DNA of 64,000 nt from Bacillus sp. AZ43 (lineage in GTDB: Bacteria > Actinomycetota > Actinomycetes > Mycobacteriales > Geodermatophilaceae). The DNA lies in the NCBI GenBank assembly GCA_004570425.1, contig SPQJ01000017.1, positions 17,504-81,503 on the forward strand, given 5' to 3'. Numbering within the stretch: position 1 is the first letter of the stretch; the number at the start of each line of letters is the position of its first letter. A program made the position numbers and the translations under genes. The notes beneath the pieces were generated by a model. It ran no database searches, was not told where the DNA came from, and saw only the letters and a list, made by a program, of their open reading frames with translations. Shown here piece by piece: positions 53,889 through 64,000 of this stretch.

Positions 53889-55433
53889 TCAGCCGAGCCG
53901 CTGCGCGCTCTCGATGCGCCAGCCCGCGGCCGTGCGCTCCAGGCCCAGGCGCACGGCGGAGTCGGGGCGGCCGGCGACCGGCCGCCCGGGGCCCGCGGGC
54001 GGACCGATCTCGTAGCCGGGCCACCGGTCGACCAGATCGACCTCGATCCGGTCACCGCCGCCCCGCACCGACGTCACCGCCACCACCTCGGGGGCGAAGC
54101 CGCGCACCCCCTCCCCCGCCGTGACCAGGGCGCCGATCTGCTCCTCGTCCGCTCCCCGCAGCGGGCTGCCCTCGACGTACACGGCCCCGAGGCCGTCCGC
54201 GCTCCCTGCGGCGAAGGCCGCGGCGCGGCGCGCGTAGAGCTCGGCGACCAGCGCCCGCCACCCCTCGAGGGACCCGGGCGGCTCCTGCCGGTCGGCCGGC
54301 GAGCTGCTCTCCGCCGGAGCGGGCGCCGGGAGGTCGGAGCCGACGGCCGCGACCCTGGCGCCCGCGCCCTCCCGCTCGGTCGGCTCTCCCCCGCGGATGC
54401 CGACCCAGCCGCCGACCACCAGGGCGACCAGGACGCCGACGACCACGCCCGCTCGCGGCGCGACGTCCCGCAGCCACGGGACGGGCCGGTCGCGCAGCCG
54501 GGGTGGCCTCACGACCAGGGGCGCCGGTCGATGCCTGCGGCCGGGCACCTGGTGGGTCAGCTCCGTCCGGGGGCCCGCGCCGGTGCGCGCCAGGTCGAGG
54601 TCCGGGACGCCGTCGGAGGGCAGCCGCACCGGCTCCGGCCGGCAGGCGTGCCGGAGGTCGAGGGCGAAGGCGGCCGCCGATCCGCGGTCGTCCGGGTCGG
54701 GCGCCAGCCCCCGGGCGATCACGCCGAGCAGCTCCGGCGGAGCACCGGGCGCCAGCTCCGCGAGGTCCGGCAGGTGCCCACCGGCCGCCACGACCAGCGT
54801 GTCCGCCGGCGTGGCCGCGTTCCAGGGCGCGATGCCGGTGAGGGCGTGGAACGCCGCGGCGGCGACCCCGAAGACGTCGGAGGCGGGACCGGGCGCTCCT
54901 CCGCGGGCGACCGTCGGGTCGACGTAGGGCGGCGTCACCTCCGCGGCCGCTGCGTCGCCCAGCACGCGGGCCACCCCGAGGTCGGTGAGCACCGGGCGGC
55001 CCTCGGCCGTGAAGACGATGTTGCCGGGCGAGAGGTCGCCGTGGACGACGCCGTGGTCGTGCGCGTGCGCCAGGGCGGCCGCCACCGGCGCGATCGCCGT
55101 CACCACCTCCCCCGGGCGCAACCGCCCCCGCCGCGACAGCAGCGCCGCCAGGCTGCCGCCGGCGAGCAGCTCCAGCACGAGGGCCACCCGCGCCTCCCCG
55201 CCCCGCCGCGGCTGGTGGACGACCTCGATCAGCCGCACGAGGTGCGGGTGGTCGAGCCGGCCGAGCAGCGCGGCCTCGCGGGCCTGGCGTTCCGGGTCGC
55301 CGGCCACGAGGACCTTGACCGCCACGGGCTCCCCGCCGCGGCGCGGCTCCGCCCGCCACACCTCTCCGGTGCCACCCCGGCCGAGGAGATCCCCGAGCAC
55401 GTATCCGGGGACGACGGGTGGCTGGACGGACAT
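53889..55433 (-). CDS. Membrane Ser/Thr protein kinase with atypical catalytic loop
   Basis: 514 residues. N-terminal kinase domain to about 265: Gly loop LLGRGGTGEVW, VAVKVLV with the ATP Lys, the Glu in REAALLGRL, catalytic loop HGDLSPGNIVF where HRDLKPxN is normal, DLG in LTDLGVARV instead of DFG, then the short activation segment and SDVFGVAAAAFHALTG. Asp and Asn are kept but Arg and Lys are lost, so activity is possible yet unusual. A basic Pro-rich linker, one membrane helix near 350-370 and an extracellular Ala-rich domain (about 400-514) that looks like a sensor. ATG 55433 is 7 nt after TACGGT. Convergent with TIGR01777. Confidence 0.88.
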   Translation of the reverse strand: MSVQPPVVPGYVLGDLLGRGGTGEVWRAEPRRGGEPVAVKVLVAGDPERQAREAALLGRLDHPHLVRLIEVVHQPRRGGEARVALVLELLAGGSLAALLSRRGRLRPGEVVTAIAPVAAALAHAHDHGVVHGDLSPGNIVFTAEGRPVLTDLGVARVLGDAAAAEVTPPYVDPTVARGGAPGPASDVFGVAAAAFHALTGIAPWNAATPADTLVVAAGGHLPDLAELAPGAPPELLGVIARGLAPDPDDRGSAAAFALDLRHACRPEPVRLPSDGVPDLDLARTGAGPRTELTHQVPGRRHRPAPLVVRPPRLRDRPVPWLRDVAPRAGVVVGVLVALVVGGWVGIRGGEPTEREGAGARVAAVGSDLPAPAPAESSSPADRQEPPGSLEGWRALVAELYARRAAAFAAGSADGLGAVYVEGSPLRGADEEQIGALVTAGEGVRGFAPEVVAVTSVRGGGDRIEVDLVDRWPGYEIGPPAGPGRPVAGRPDSAVRLGLERTAAGWRIESAQRLG

Positions 55434-55440
55434 GCCGGCG

Positions 55441-55446
55441 ACCGTA
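55441..55446 (-). promoter_or_regulatory. -10 box TACGGT of the Ser/Thr kinase gene
   Basis: Seven nt before ATG 55433, leaderless spacing; the DnaA-like site lies about 28 bp upstream. Confidence 0.55.
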
Positions 55447-55473
55447 GGACGCCGGGCACGCTCCCCGTCGCCG

Positions 55474-55489
55474 TTGTCCACAGGTGGAC
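55474..55489. promoter_or_regulatory. DnaA-box-like sequence within a palindrome
   Basis: TTGTCCACA, the form of box described for high-GC actinobacteria, overlaps the palindrome GTCCAC-AG-GTGGAC. It lies between the divergent kinase and peptidase E genes, near the -35 zone of both. Only one copy is seen, so it is not an origin. Confidence 0.4.
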
Positions 55490-55518
55490 CCGCACGGGGC
55501 GCCGCCGGCGGCGGCCCC

Positions 55519-55524
55519 TAGGTT
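55519..55524 (+). promoter_or_regulatory. -10 box TAGGTT of the peptidase E gene
   Basis: Six nt before ATG 55531, leaderless spacing. Confidence 0.6.
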
Positions 55525-55530
55525 CGGAGC

Positions 55531-56265
55531 ATGCCCGCCGCGCAGCCGACGATCCTCGCCACCAGCATGGGTTTCGCCTCCCGGGGGCGCGGACCGTACG
55601 ACTGGCGTCCGGGGCCGGTCTTCGACCTCGCCTTCGATCTGGCCGGCCGGCCGGACCGCCCGCGGCTGTGCTACCTCGGCACCGCCACCGGCGACGACCC
55701 GGTCCGGGTGGCCGGCGTCTACGGGGCCTTCGCCGGCAGCAGCGTCCAGGTCAGCCACCTGAGCCTGTTCCCCATGCCCACGGTCCCGGACGTACGGGCG
55801 CATTTGCTGGCGCAGGACGTCATCTGGGTGGGCGGCGGGAGCGTGGCCAACCTGCTCGCCGTCTGGCGGGTGCACGGTCTCGACGAGATCTTCCGCGAGG
55901 TCTGGGAGGCGGGGGTGGTCCTCGGCGGGGTCTCGGCCGGATCGCTGTGCTGGCACGTCGGCGGCACCACCGACTCCTACGGCCCCGACCTGCGCCCGGT
56001 CACGAACGGGCTGGGGCTGATCCCGACGTCGAACGGGGTGCACTACGACTCCGAGGAGCAGCGCCGCCCGCTCTACCACCGGCTGGTCGCGGACGGCACG
56101 CTCCCGGGCGGGCACGCCACCGACGACGGCGTGGGGCTGGTCTACCGGGGCACCGAGCTCGTCGAGGCCGTCGCGGATCGCCCGTCGGCCGCCGCCTACC
56201 GCGTCGAGCGGAGCGCGGACGGGACCGCGGTGGAGACCCGCCTGGAGCCGCGCCGGCTGGCCTGA
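55531..56265 (+). CDS. Peptidase E (S51 family, Asp-specific dipeptidase-like)
   Basis: 244 residues. The glutaminase-like fold is marked by LCYLGTATGD, VIWVGGGSVANLL and the nucleophile elbow GVVLGGVSAGSLCW near 135, followed by SNGVHYDSEEQRRPLYHRLV, all typical of S51 peptidases that split Asp-X dipeptides or cyanophycin fragments. The catalytic Ser is present; His lies in ATDDGVG neighbourhood (GGHATDD). Cytosolic, no signal peptide. Leaderless ATG. Confidence 0.9.
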   Translation: MPAAQPTILATSMGFASRGRGPYDWRPGPVFDLAFDLAGRPDRPRLCYLGTATGDDPVRVAGVYGAFAGSSVQVSHLSLFPMPTVPDVRAHLLAQDVIWVGGGSVANLLAVWRVHGLDEIFREVWEAGVVLGGVSAGSLCWHVGGTTDSYGPDLRPVTNGLGLIPTSNGVHYDSEEQRRPLYHRLVADGTLPGGHATDDGVGLVYRGTELVEAVADRPSAAAYRVERSADGTAVETRLEPRRLA

Positions 56266-56305
56266 CCGAGGGTGCGTTCCGCGTTCGCCGGGGTAGGGGC
56301 ACCGC

Positions 56306-56434
56306 ATGAGCGAACAGACCCCTGAGAAGCCCGAGGTCGAGCGCGGCGGGATGGACGAGCAGAGCGACGCCCCGCTCACCGAGACCGAGATCGAGACGTC
56401 GAAGAAGCCCGAGGACCGCGACAGCGACGTGTGA
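56306..56434 (+). CDS. Small acidic protein, 42 residues
   Basis: A short gene from ATG 56306 to TGA 56434, highly charged ([15 protein letters not shown], then [18 protein letters not shown]), without hydrophobic core and probably disordered. The gap between peptidase E and lipB contains nothing else. Codon choice is that of the neighbours. Function unknown; it could also be a chance frame, but its start and length make a gene plausible. Confidence 0.5.
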   Translation: MSEQTPEKPEVERGGMDEQSDAPLTETEIETSKKPEDRDSDV

Positions 56435-56459
56435 GGGCCCCGGCGTCACGGCCCGGGCC

Positions 56460-56465
56460 TACGCT
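56460..56465 (+). promoter_or_regulatory. -10 box TACGCT of lipB
   Basis: Six nt before GTG 56472, leaderless spacing. Confidence 0.6.
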
Positions 56466-56471
56466 GGGGCC

Positions 56472-57149
56472 GTGACGCTCGACGTGCTGCGGCTCGGCCT
56501 GGTCGACTACGAGGAGGCGTGGGCCCGGCAGCGGGAGGTGCACGCCCGGGTCGTGGAGGAGAGCGCCCCCGACACCCTGCTGCTCCTCGAGCACCCGCCG
56601 GTCTACACCGCGGGCAAGCGCACCGAGCCGCACGAGCGGCCGCAGGACGGCACCCCCGTGGTCGACGTCGACCGCGGCGGCAAGATCACCTGGCACGGGC
56701 CCGGCCAGCTGGTGGGCTACCCGATCGTGAAGCTGCCCGATCCGGTCGACGTCGTCGCCTACGTCCGCCGGCTGGAGGAAGCGCTCATCGAGGTGTGCGC
56801 CGGTTTCGGCCTGGCCGCCGGGCAGGTCGAGGGGCGCAGCGGGGTCTGGGTGCCCGCCGACCCGGCGACCTCCCGTCCCGAGCGCAAGGTCGCGGCCATC
56901 GGCATCCGCGTGGCGCGCGGTGTCACCATGCACGGCTTCGCCCTCAACTGCGACCCGGACCTGGGCGCCTTCGGGGCGATCGTGCCCTGCGGCATCCCCG
57001 ACGCCGGCGTCACGTCGCTGAGCGCCGAGCTCGGCCGCGACGTTTCCGTCGACGAGGCCGTCGACCCCGTCGAGAAGGCGATGCGCGACGTCCTCTCGTC
57101 GCCCTACCGGGCGACACCGCTACCGGGAGCCGTCGCCCAGGCGCAGTGA
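56472..57149 (+). CDS. lipB: Lipoyl(octanoyl) transferase
   Basis: 225 residues. Transfers octanoyl from acyl-carrier protein to lipoyl-domain lysines, the first step of lipoylation. Motifs: [17 protein letters not shown] near 38, [17 protein letters not shown] near 75, Lys in [22 protein letters not shown] near 140 and catalytic Cys in [11 protein letters not shown] near 172. It serves sucB encoded 4 kb upstream. lipA, normally next to it, is absent here: the following gene is leuS in the opposite direction. Leaderless GTG. Confidence 0.95.
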   Translation: MTLDVLRLGLVDYEEAWARQREVHARVVEESAPDTLLLLEHPPVYTAGKRTEPHERPQDGTPVVDVDRGGKITWHGPGQLVGYPIVKLPDPVDVVAYVRRLEEALIEVCAGFGLAAGQVEGRSGVWVPADPATSRPERKVAAIGIRVARGVTMHGFALNCDPDLGAFGAIVPCGIPDAGVTSLSAELGRDVSVDEAVDPVEKAMRDVLSSPYRATPLPGAVAQAQ

Positions 57150-57152
57150 GCC

Positions 57153-57202
57153 GTTGCGTCGTGCCTGCGCGGACCCCTCCGGGGCCCACTCGGCACGACC
57201 GG
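57153..57202. terminator. Bidirectional terminator between lipB and leuS
   Basis: GTCGTGCC (57158-57165) pairs with GGCACGAC (57192-57199) around an inner GGACCCC-TCC-GGGGCC hairpin. Confidence 0.7.
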
Positions 57203-57203
57203 A

Positions 57204-60149
<2,946 letters not shown>

Positions 60150-60152
60150 GAA

Positions 60153-60210
60153 GAAACCCCTCACGCAGGAGGGGTCGCCGTGCTGTCCGATCTGGTCAGG
60201 TCAGCACGGC
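60153..60210 (-). promoter_or_regulatory. leuS attenuator: two hairpins, the second masking the Shine-Dalgarno
   Basis: Hairpin 1 pairs GCCGTGCTG (60210-60202) with CAGCACGGC (60185-60177); its first arm overlaps the last codons of the leader peptide. Hairpin 2 pairs GACCCCTC-type arm ACCCCTC (60175-60169) with GAGGGGT (60162-60156), loop CTGCGT, followed by TTTCTTC and ATG 60149. Hairpin 2 can act as a weak intrinsic terminator or by covering the ribosome site GAGGGG. Confidence 0.7.
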
Positions 60211-60236
60211 CGCAGAAGGAGGAGCCGGCCGGTCAC
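60201..60236 (-). CDS. Leucine leader peptide of leuS (11 residues)
   Basis: Leaderless GTG 60236, seven nt after TAGCAT. The peptide reads M-T-G-R-L-L-L-L-R-P-C-stop. Codons 5 to 8 are CTC, CTC, CTT and CTG: four consecutive Leu codons, including CTT, which is rare in this GC-rich DNA. A ribosome short of charged tRNA-Leu would stop here and cover the first arm of hairpin 1, while a ribosome that runs on reaches the TGA inside the same arm. This is the design of ribosome-mediated attenuation, here placed before the leucyl-tRNA synthetase gene. Confidence 0.8.
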   Translation of the reverse strand: MTGRLLLLRPC

Positions 60237-60243
60237 GGTGCCG

Positions 60244-60249
60244 ATGCTA
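60244..60249 (-). promoter_or_regulatory. -10 box TAGCAT of the leuS leader
   Basis: Seven nt before the leader GTG 60236; the message begins with the leader peptide. Confidence 0.65.
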
Positions 60250-60376
60250 CCGCGACCCACCGGCCGCGCTCCCCGACCCGCCCCTCACCCGTCCGGGCCG
60301 TACCCGTCCGCCCGGGCTGCAGGCCGCGCGCCACCCAGCCGATGACTCACGGGTGAGCCGCGAGGAAGGGACGACG

Positions 60377-62659
60377 GTGCGCGGACGCGCGCCGTCCTCA
60401 GGGGTGCTCGTCGTCCTGACCCTTCTCGCGGTGACCCTCTTCGCCACCGGTGTGGGCCCCCGCCCGGACGGCGTCGCCTGGGACCGGCTCTACGACGTGT
60501 TCCTCTACAACCTCGCCTACTTCCCGGCGGCCGTCGTCTGCTGCCACGCCGCCGCGCGGCTGCCGCGGGAGAAGCTGGCCTGGCGGGTGCTGGCGGCGTC
60601 CCTGGTGCTCAACGCCGTCGCGAACGGGCTGCGTTCGTGGACCGCCGGCCCGGACGGCAGCGGGACCTCCCCGCTGCTGGTCGTCGACGTCCTGTCGCTG
60701 CTCGCCTACCTGATGCTCTACGTCGTCATGGTGGTCCTGATCCGCGCGCGGGTCCCCCGGTTCCACCCGAGCATGTGGCTGGACGGCCTCATCGGCGCGC
60801 TGGGCACGATGGCCGTCGGGCTCGCCTTCCTCATCGGGCCCTACCTCGACCCGGCGCCGGGTCGCGAGGCGGTGCCGCTGGTCCAGCTGGTCCTGCCGGG
60901 CACCGACGTGCTGCTCTTCGCCCTCCTGGGCGCGGTCGGCTCGATCCTCGGGGTGCGGCTGGACCGGACCCTCCTCCTCGTCATGGGCGCGCTCGGGGCG
61001 ATCCTGGTGGGCGACGTCGTCCTCACCGCCCGCACCGTGCGCGGCACCTACGTCGACGGCACCTGGCTGGAGCTGGTCTGGCTGACCGGCATCGTGTTCG
61101 TCGCGCTCGCCGCCCACCACGCGCGCCCCCGGCCGGCCCCCGACCCGTCGGTGACCGGCACCCGGCTCGGCGGGCGGCTGCTCGCCCTGCCCCTCGTCTG
61201 CGTCATGGCCAGCCTCGTCGTCCTCACCACGGGCTGGGGTGGCGACCTGCCGCAGGCCTCCGCCTGGCTGGCGATCGCCTGCGTCCTCGCCGCGGTCACC
61301 CGGACCGGCGTCACGTTCCGCGAGGTCCGGGCGTTCAGCGAGGTGCAGGCGCAGGCGCTCACCGACGAGCTGACCGGGCTTCCCAACCGCCGGGCGCTGC
61401 TCCAGGAGGCGGAGCGCGTGCTGCGCTCGGCCACGGCACGCGAGCCGGCCGCCCTGCTGCTGCTGGACCTGGACGGGTTCAAGGAGGTCAACGACAGCCT
61501 CGGGCACACCGCCGGCGACCACCTGCTGCACCAGATCGGACCGCGGCTGCTGCCGGCGCTCGCCCCGGGCGAGCTGCTGGCGCGGCTCGGCGGCGACGAG
61601 TTCGCGGTCCTGCTGCCCCACGCCACCCTCGACGAGGCCCAGGCGCGCGCCGAGCGGCTCCGCGCCCTGCTCCTGCTGCCGTTCCCCGTCGAGGACATCC
61701 GCCTGCACGTGGGGGTCAGCATCGGCGTGGCCACGGCCCCGGTGCCGGCCGCCAGCGTCCAGGAGCTGCTGCGCTGCGCCGACGTGGCGATGTACGCGGC
61801 CAAGGGTGCCCGCGAGGGCGTGCACGTCTACGTCCCGGACCCGCACGGGGGCAGCGGCGACCGACTGCGCACCATGGAGGAGCTGCGGACGGCGCTGGCG
61901 GGCGACGAGCTCCTGGTCCACCTGCAGCCGCAGGTGGGGTTCGCCGACGGCCGCGTCGTCGGAGTCGAGGCCCTGGTCCGCTGGCAGCATCCGGTCCGCG
62001 GCCTGCTCTCCCCGGCCGAGCTCCTGCCCGCGGCGGAGCAGGCGGGCCTGCTGCGGCCGCTCACCGACACCGTCCTCGAGCTGGCGCTGAGCGCCGCCGA
62101 GCTGTGGTGGGCGACCGAGCCGGTGCCGGTGTCGGTGAACCTGTCGGCCGCCAACGTCAACGACGTCGACCTGCCGGCGAAGGTCACCGCCGCGCTCGAG
62201 CGGCACGGGCTGCCGGCCGAGGCGCTCACGCTGGAGCTGGTCGAGGACACCCTCATGGCCGATCCGGAGCGCGGCCGGCAGGTGCTCGGCGAGCTGCGGC
62301 GGCGCGGCGTCCGCACCTCGATCGACGACTACGGCACGGGCTACAGCTCCCTGGCCTACCTGCGCCACCTGCCCGCGGACGAGCTCAAGCTCGACCGGAG
62401 CCTGACGGCCGACGTGACCGGCGACCCGAAGGCCGCGGCGATCGTCCGGCACACCGTGGCGCTGGCCCACGACCTCGGCCTCCGGCTCGTCGTCGAGGGC
62501 GTCGAGGACGCCGCCGCCTGCGCGGCGCTCGGCCGCCTCGGCTGCGACATCGCCCAGGGCTACGCCATCTCCCGGCCGATGCCGGTCGCGGACTTCCTGC
62601 GCTGGCTGGAGCACCCCGAGCACCCGCTGCTCGACCCGGGCCACTCGCTGCTCGGCTGA
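60377..62659 (+). CDS. Membrane-bound GGDEF-EAL protein (c-di-GMP turnover)
   Basis: About 760 residues. N-terminal eight or nine membrane helices (1-310), then a diguanylate cyclase domain with intact GGDEF (RLGGDEFAVLL near 404) and TDELTGLPNRRALL, then a phosphodiesterase domain with intact EAL (GVEALVRWQHP near 530), ELVEDTLM, DDYGTGYSSLAYL, LKLDRSL and VVEGVED. Both sites look complete, so it may make and break c-di-GMP, one domain perhaps sensing GTP. GTG 60377 has GAGGAAGGG about 7 nt upstream; an in-frame GTG at 60353 would add eight residues. Divergent from leuS. No partner genes nearby. Confidence 0.94.
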   Translation: MRGRAPSSGVLVVLTLLAVTLFATGVGPRPDGVAWDRLYDVFLYNLAYFPAAVVCCHAAARLPREKLAWRVLAASLVLNAVANGLRSWTAGPDGSGTSPLLVVDVLSLLAYLMLYVVMVVLIRARVPRFHPSMWLDGLIGALGTMAVGLAFLIGPYLDPAPGREAVPLVQLVLPGTDVLLFALLGAVGSILGVRLDRTLLLVMGALGAILVGDVVLTARTVRGTYVDGTWLELVWLTGIVFVALAAHHARPRPAPDPSVTGTRLGGRLLALPLVCVMASLVVLTTGWGGDLPQASAWLAIACVLAAVTRTGVTFREVRAFSEVQAQALTDELTGLPNRRALLQEAERVLRSATAREPAALLLLDLDGFKEVNDSLGHTAGDHLLHQIGPRLLPALAPGELLARLGGDEFAVLLPHATLDEAQARAERLRALLLLPFPVEDIRLHVGVSIGVATAPVPAASVQELLRCADVAMYAAKGAREGVHVYVPDPHGGSGDRLRTMEELRTALAGDELLVHLQPQVGFADGRVVGVEALVRWQHPVRGLLSPAELLPAAEQAGLLRPLTDTVLELALSAAELWWATEPVPVSVNLSAANVNDVDLPAKVTAALERHGLPAEALTLELVEDTLMADPERGRQVLGELRRRGVRTSIDDYGTGYSSLAYLRHLPADELKLDRSLTADVTGDPKAAAIVRHTVALAHDLGLRLVVEGVEDAAACAALGRLGCDIAQGYAISRPMPVADFLRWLEHPEHPLLDPGHSLLG

Positions 62660-62682
62660 CCAGCACCCCGTGGCCGGCGGGG

Positions 62683-63612
62683 TCAGCTCAGCTGCGGGAC
62701 CACCTCGCTCGCCACCAGGTCCAGGTGGTCGAGGTCGGACAGGTCGAGCACCTGCAGGTAGACCCGCTCGGCGCCGGCCTCGGCGTACCGGCCCAGGACG
62801 TCCACGGCCTCGGCCGGGGTGCCGGCGACCCCGTGCGCGCGCAGCTCGTCGACCTCGCGGCCGATGGCGGCCGCCCGACGGGCGATCTCCGCCTCGTCCT
62901 TGCCCACGCACAGCACCAGGGCCGTGCTGCAGACCATGGACGCCGGGTCGCGGCCGGCCTCCTCGCAGGCCTCCCGCACGCCGCCGAAGAGCCGCGCGTT
63001 GTCCTCGGCCGACATGAAGGGCACGTTGAACTCGCTCGCGTAGCGAGCCGCCAGGCGCGGGGTGCGCTTCCTGCCCGAACCCCCGACGAGGATCGGGATG
63101 CCGCCGTCCTGCACCGGCTTGGGCAGCGCCGGCGAGCCGGAGAGCGAGTAGTGCTCCCCCTCGAAGGCGAAGGTCTCCCCCACCGGCGTGTTCCAGAGCC
63201 CGGTGACGATCGCCAGCTGCTCCTCGTAGCGGTCGAAGCGCTCCCCGAGGGGCGGGAACGGGATGCCGTAGGCGGTGTGCTCCGCCTCGTACCAGCCCGA
63301 CCCGAGGCCGAGCTCCACCCGCCCACCGCTCATCTGGTCGACCTGGGCGACCGAGATCGCCAGCGGGCCGGGGAGCCGGAACGTGCCGGCCGTCATCAGC
63401 GTGCCGAGGCGGATCCTGCTCGTCTCGCGGGCCAGTCCCGCCAGCGTCACCCAGGCGTCGGTCGGGCCCGGCAGCCCGTCGCCGCCCATCGTCAGGTAGT
63501 GGTCGGACCGGAAGAACGCGTCGAAGCCGGTCTCCTCGGTGCGCCGGGCCACGGCGAGCAGGTCGTCGTAGGTGGCGCCCATCTGGGGCTCGGTGAAGAT
63601 GCGGAACAGCAC
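62683..63612 (-). CDS. LLM-class F420-dependent oxidoreductase
   Basis: 309-residue luciferase-like TIM barrel. FRSDHYLTMGG, RIRLGTLMTAGTFRLPGPLA, GRVELGLGSGWYEAEHTAYG, PILVGGSGRKRTPRLAARYASEFN and the C-terminal VYLQVLDLSDLDHL are typical of actinobacterial coenzyme F420 enzymes (TIGR03560-like). Substrate unknown. GTG 63612 is 6 nt after TAGCGT. Confidence 0.9.
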   Translation of the reverse strand: MLFRIFTEPQMGATYDDLLAVARRTEETGFDAFFRSDHYLTMGGDGLPGPTDAWVTLAGLARETSRIRLGTLMTAGTFRLPGPLAISVAQVDQMSGGRVELGLGSGWYEAEHTAYGIPFPPLGERFDRYEEQLAIVTGLWNTPVGETFAFEGEHYSLSGSPALPKPVQDGGIPILVGGSGRKRTPRLAARYASEFNVPFMSAEDNARLFGGVREACEEAGRDPASMVCSTALVLCVGKDEAEIARRAAAIGREVDELRAHGVAGTPAEAVDVLGRYAEAGAERVYLQVLDLSDLDHLDLVASEVVPQLS

Positions 63613-63618
63613 GCCCCG

Positions 63619-63624
63619 ACGCTA
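63619..63624 (-). promoter_or_regulatory. -10 box TAGCGT of the LLM oxidoreductase gene
   Basis: Six nt before GTG 63612, leaderless spacing. Confidence 0.6.
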
Positions 63625-63725
63625 TCGAGCCGCCGCCGGGACCGCCGTCCGGCCTGATCCGGGGTGTGCTCGCCGCCGTGACCGGGCAGGATGATCGCCA
63701 GACGATCTACTCGGAGGTGCAGCTC

Positions 63726-64000
63726 GTGTTCCGCAAGCAGACGCGTGGTCAGGTCATCGGCGCCGAGCTCCAGGAGGGTCTCGCCCACATCGGGGTGGCG
63801 GCCACCGAAGCCGGCCGCCTCGCTGCCGAGCAGCTGGGGCCGCGCGTCACCGCTGCCCGGGAGGCCGCGGGCCCGGCGCTGGACGCCGCGCAGACGGCGG
63901 TCGCCCTCAAGGTGGCGCCCAAGGTCGCGGCCGCGGTCGCGGCGGCAGCGCCCGCCGTGGCCACCGCCCGGGAGACGATCGCCCCCCGGGTGGACAGATC
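63726..64000 (+). CDS. Ala-rich protein, 5' part only
   Basis: At least 91 residues, running off the right edge. It begins VFRKQTRGQVIGAELQEGLAHI and continues as Ala/Val-rich helical repeats (APKVAAAVAAAAPAVA). The helical periodic pattern resembles actinobacterial DUF-type coiled or membrane-surface proteins, but no family can be fixed from this piece. GTG 63726 has GGAGG about 8 nt upstream. Confidence 0.7.
   Translation, partial: MFRKQTRGQVIGAELQEGLAHIGVAATEAGRLAAEQLGPRVTAAREAAGPALDAAQTAVALKVAPKVAAAVAAAAPAVATARETIAPRVDR

Noticed and set aside
55474..55489. Replication origin suggested by the DnaA-like box
   Set aside because: Only one box is present and no dnaA, dnaN or AT-rich region is near.
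60153..60210. T-box riboswitch before leuS
   Set aside because: The conserved T-box bulge sequence and specifier stem are not seen; a run of Leu codons in a short leader frame explains the region better.

Overview
This window is one continuous piece of a very GC-rich actinobacterial chromosome. The clearest clue is gene order. From aroG at the left to lipB at the right, the genes follow the order I recall for Mycobacterium tuberculosis Rv2178c to Rv2217: aroG, 3'-5' exoribonuclease, PlsC, ArsA-like ATPase, START-like protein, fadD, pimB, NlpC/P60, DEDDh/UvrC-like, trpD, ctaE-qcrCAB, ctaF, ctaC, asnB, erpA, gcvT, pepA, sucB, TIGR01777, lipB. DinB/mycothiol-type and F420-type enzymes and the actinobacterial bcc-aa3 supercomplex genes fit this. 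A Geodermatophilaceae-like organism (Blastococcus, Geodermatophilus, Modestobacter) is my best guess, but the genus is inferred, not proven. I saw no rRNA, tRNA, CRISPR, prophage or insertion sequence.

Layout. 1-9.6 kb: threonine aldolase (cut by the edge), DAHP synthase, a phosphofructokinase with pyrophosphate-type residues, DinB protein, a chemoreceptor, GNAT, exoribonuclease, an XRE/membrane-protein pair, glycerol kinase. 9.6-13.7 kb: an SDR, a Baeyer-Villiger monooxygenase, an alpha/beta hydrolase and a TetR regulator that together could degrade a secondary alcohol or ketone, with a palindromic operator between the divergent arms. 13.7-24.6 kb: lipid genes (PlsC, lipase, FadD, PimB'), a TIGR00300 enzyme, and an operon START-like > ArsA-like > small Cys protein > glucokinase. 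24.7-30.6 kb: two NlpC/P60 cell-wall hydrolases, one behind a c-di-AMP (ydaO-type) riboswitch and one fused to a VanY carboxypeptidase, then a DEDDh/GIY-YIG protein. 30.6-39.2 kb: trpD with a receiver-like partner, and the respiratory supercomplex genes ctaE-qcrCAB and, on the other strand, ctaC-ctaF. 39.2-49.5 kb: asnB, erpA, metallohydrolase, aldo-keto reductase, small membrane proteins, YihY-type protein, gcvT, pepA. 49.6-57.2 kb: lipoamide dehydrogenase, E2 acyltransferase, TIGR01777, Ser/Thr kinase, peptidase E, lipB. 57.2-64 kb: leuS behind a leucine leader peptide, a GGDEF-EAL protein, an F420-type LLM oxidoreductase, and the start of an Ala-rich protein.

Regulation visible in the DNA. 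About 21 starts are preceded by a TANNNT box 6-8 nt upstream of GTG or ATG, the hallmark of leaderless transcripts, and this often decides the start codon. leuS has a leaderless 11-residue leader peptide with four consecutive Leu codons, a hairpin and a second hairpin that masks the likely leuS Shine-Dalgarno. Two dispersed repeat families occur: an imperfect palindrome of about 60 bp present six times, whose ends repeatedly supply stop codons or abut promoters, and a tandem hairpin repeat between qcrB and ctaF.

How it fits together. The window is mostly core metabolism: respiration, 2-oxoacid dehydrogenase plus lipoylation, phosphatidylinositol-mannoside and phospholipid synthesis, cell-wall turnover, aromatic and leucine translation supply. 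The accessory parts are the BVMO module, the XRE pair, the chemoreceptor and the GGDEF-EAL protein.
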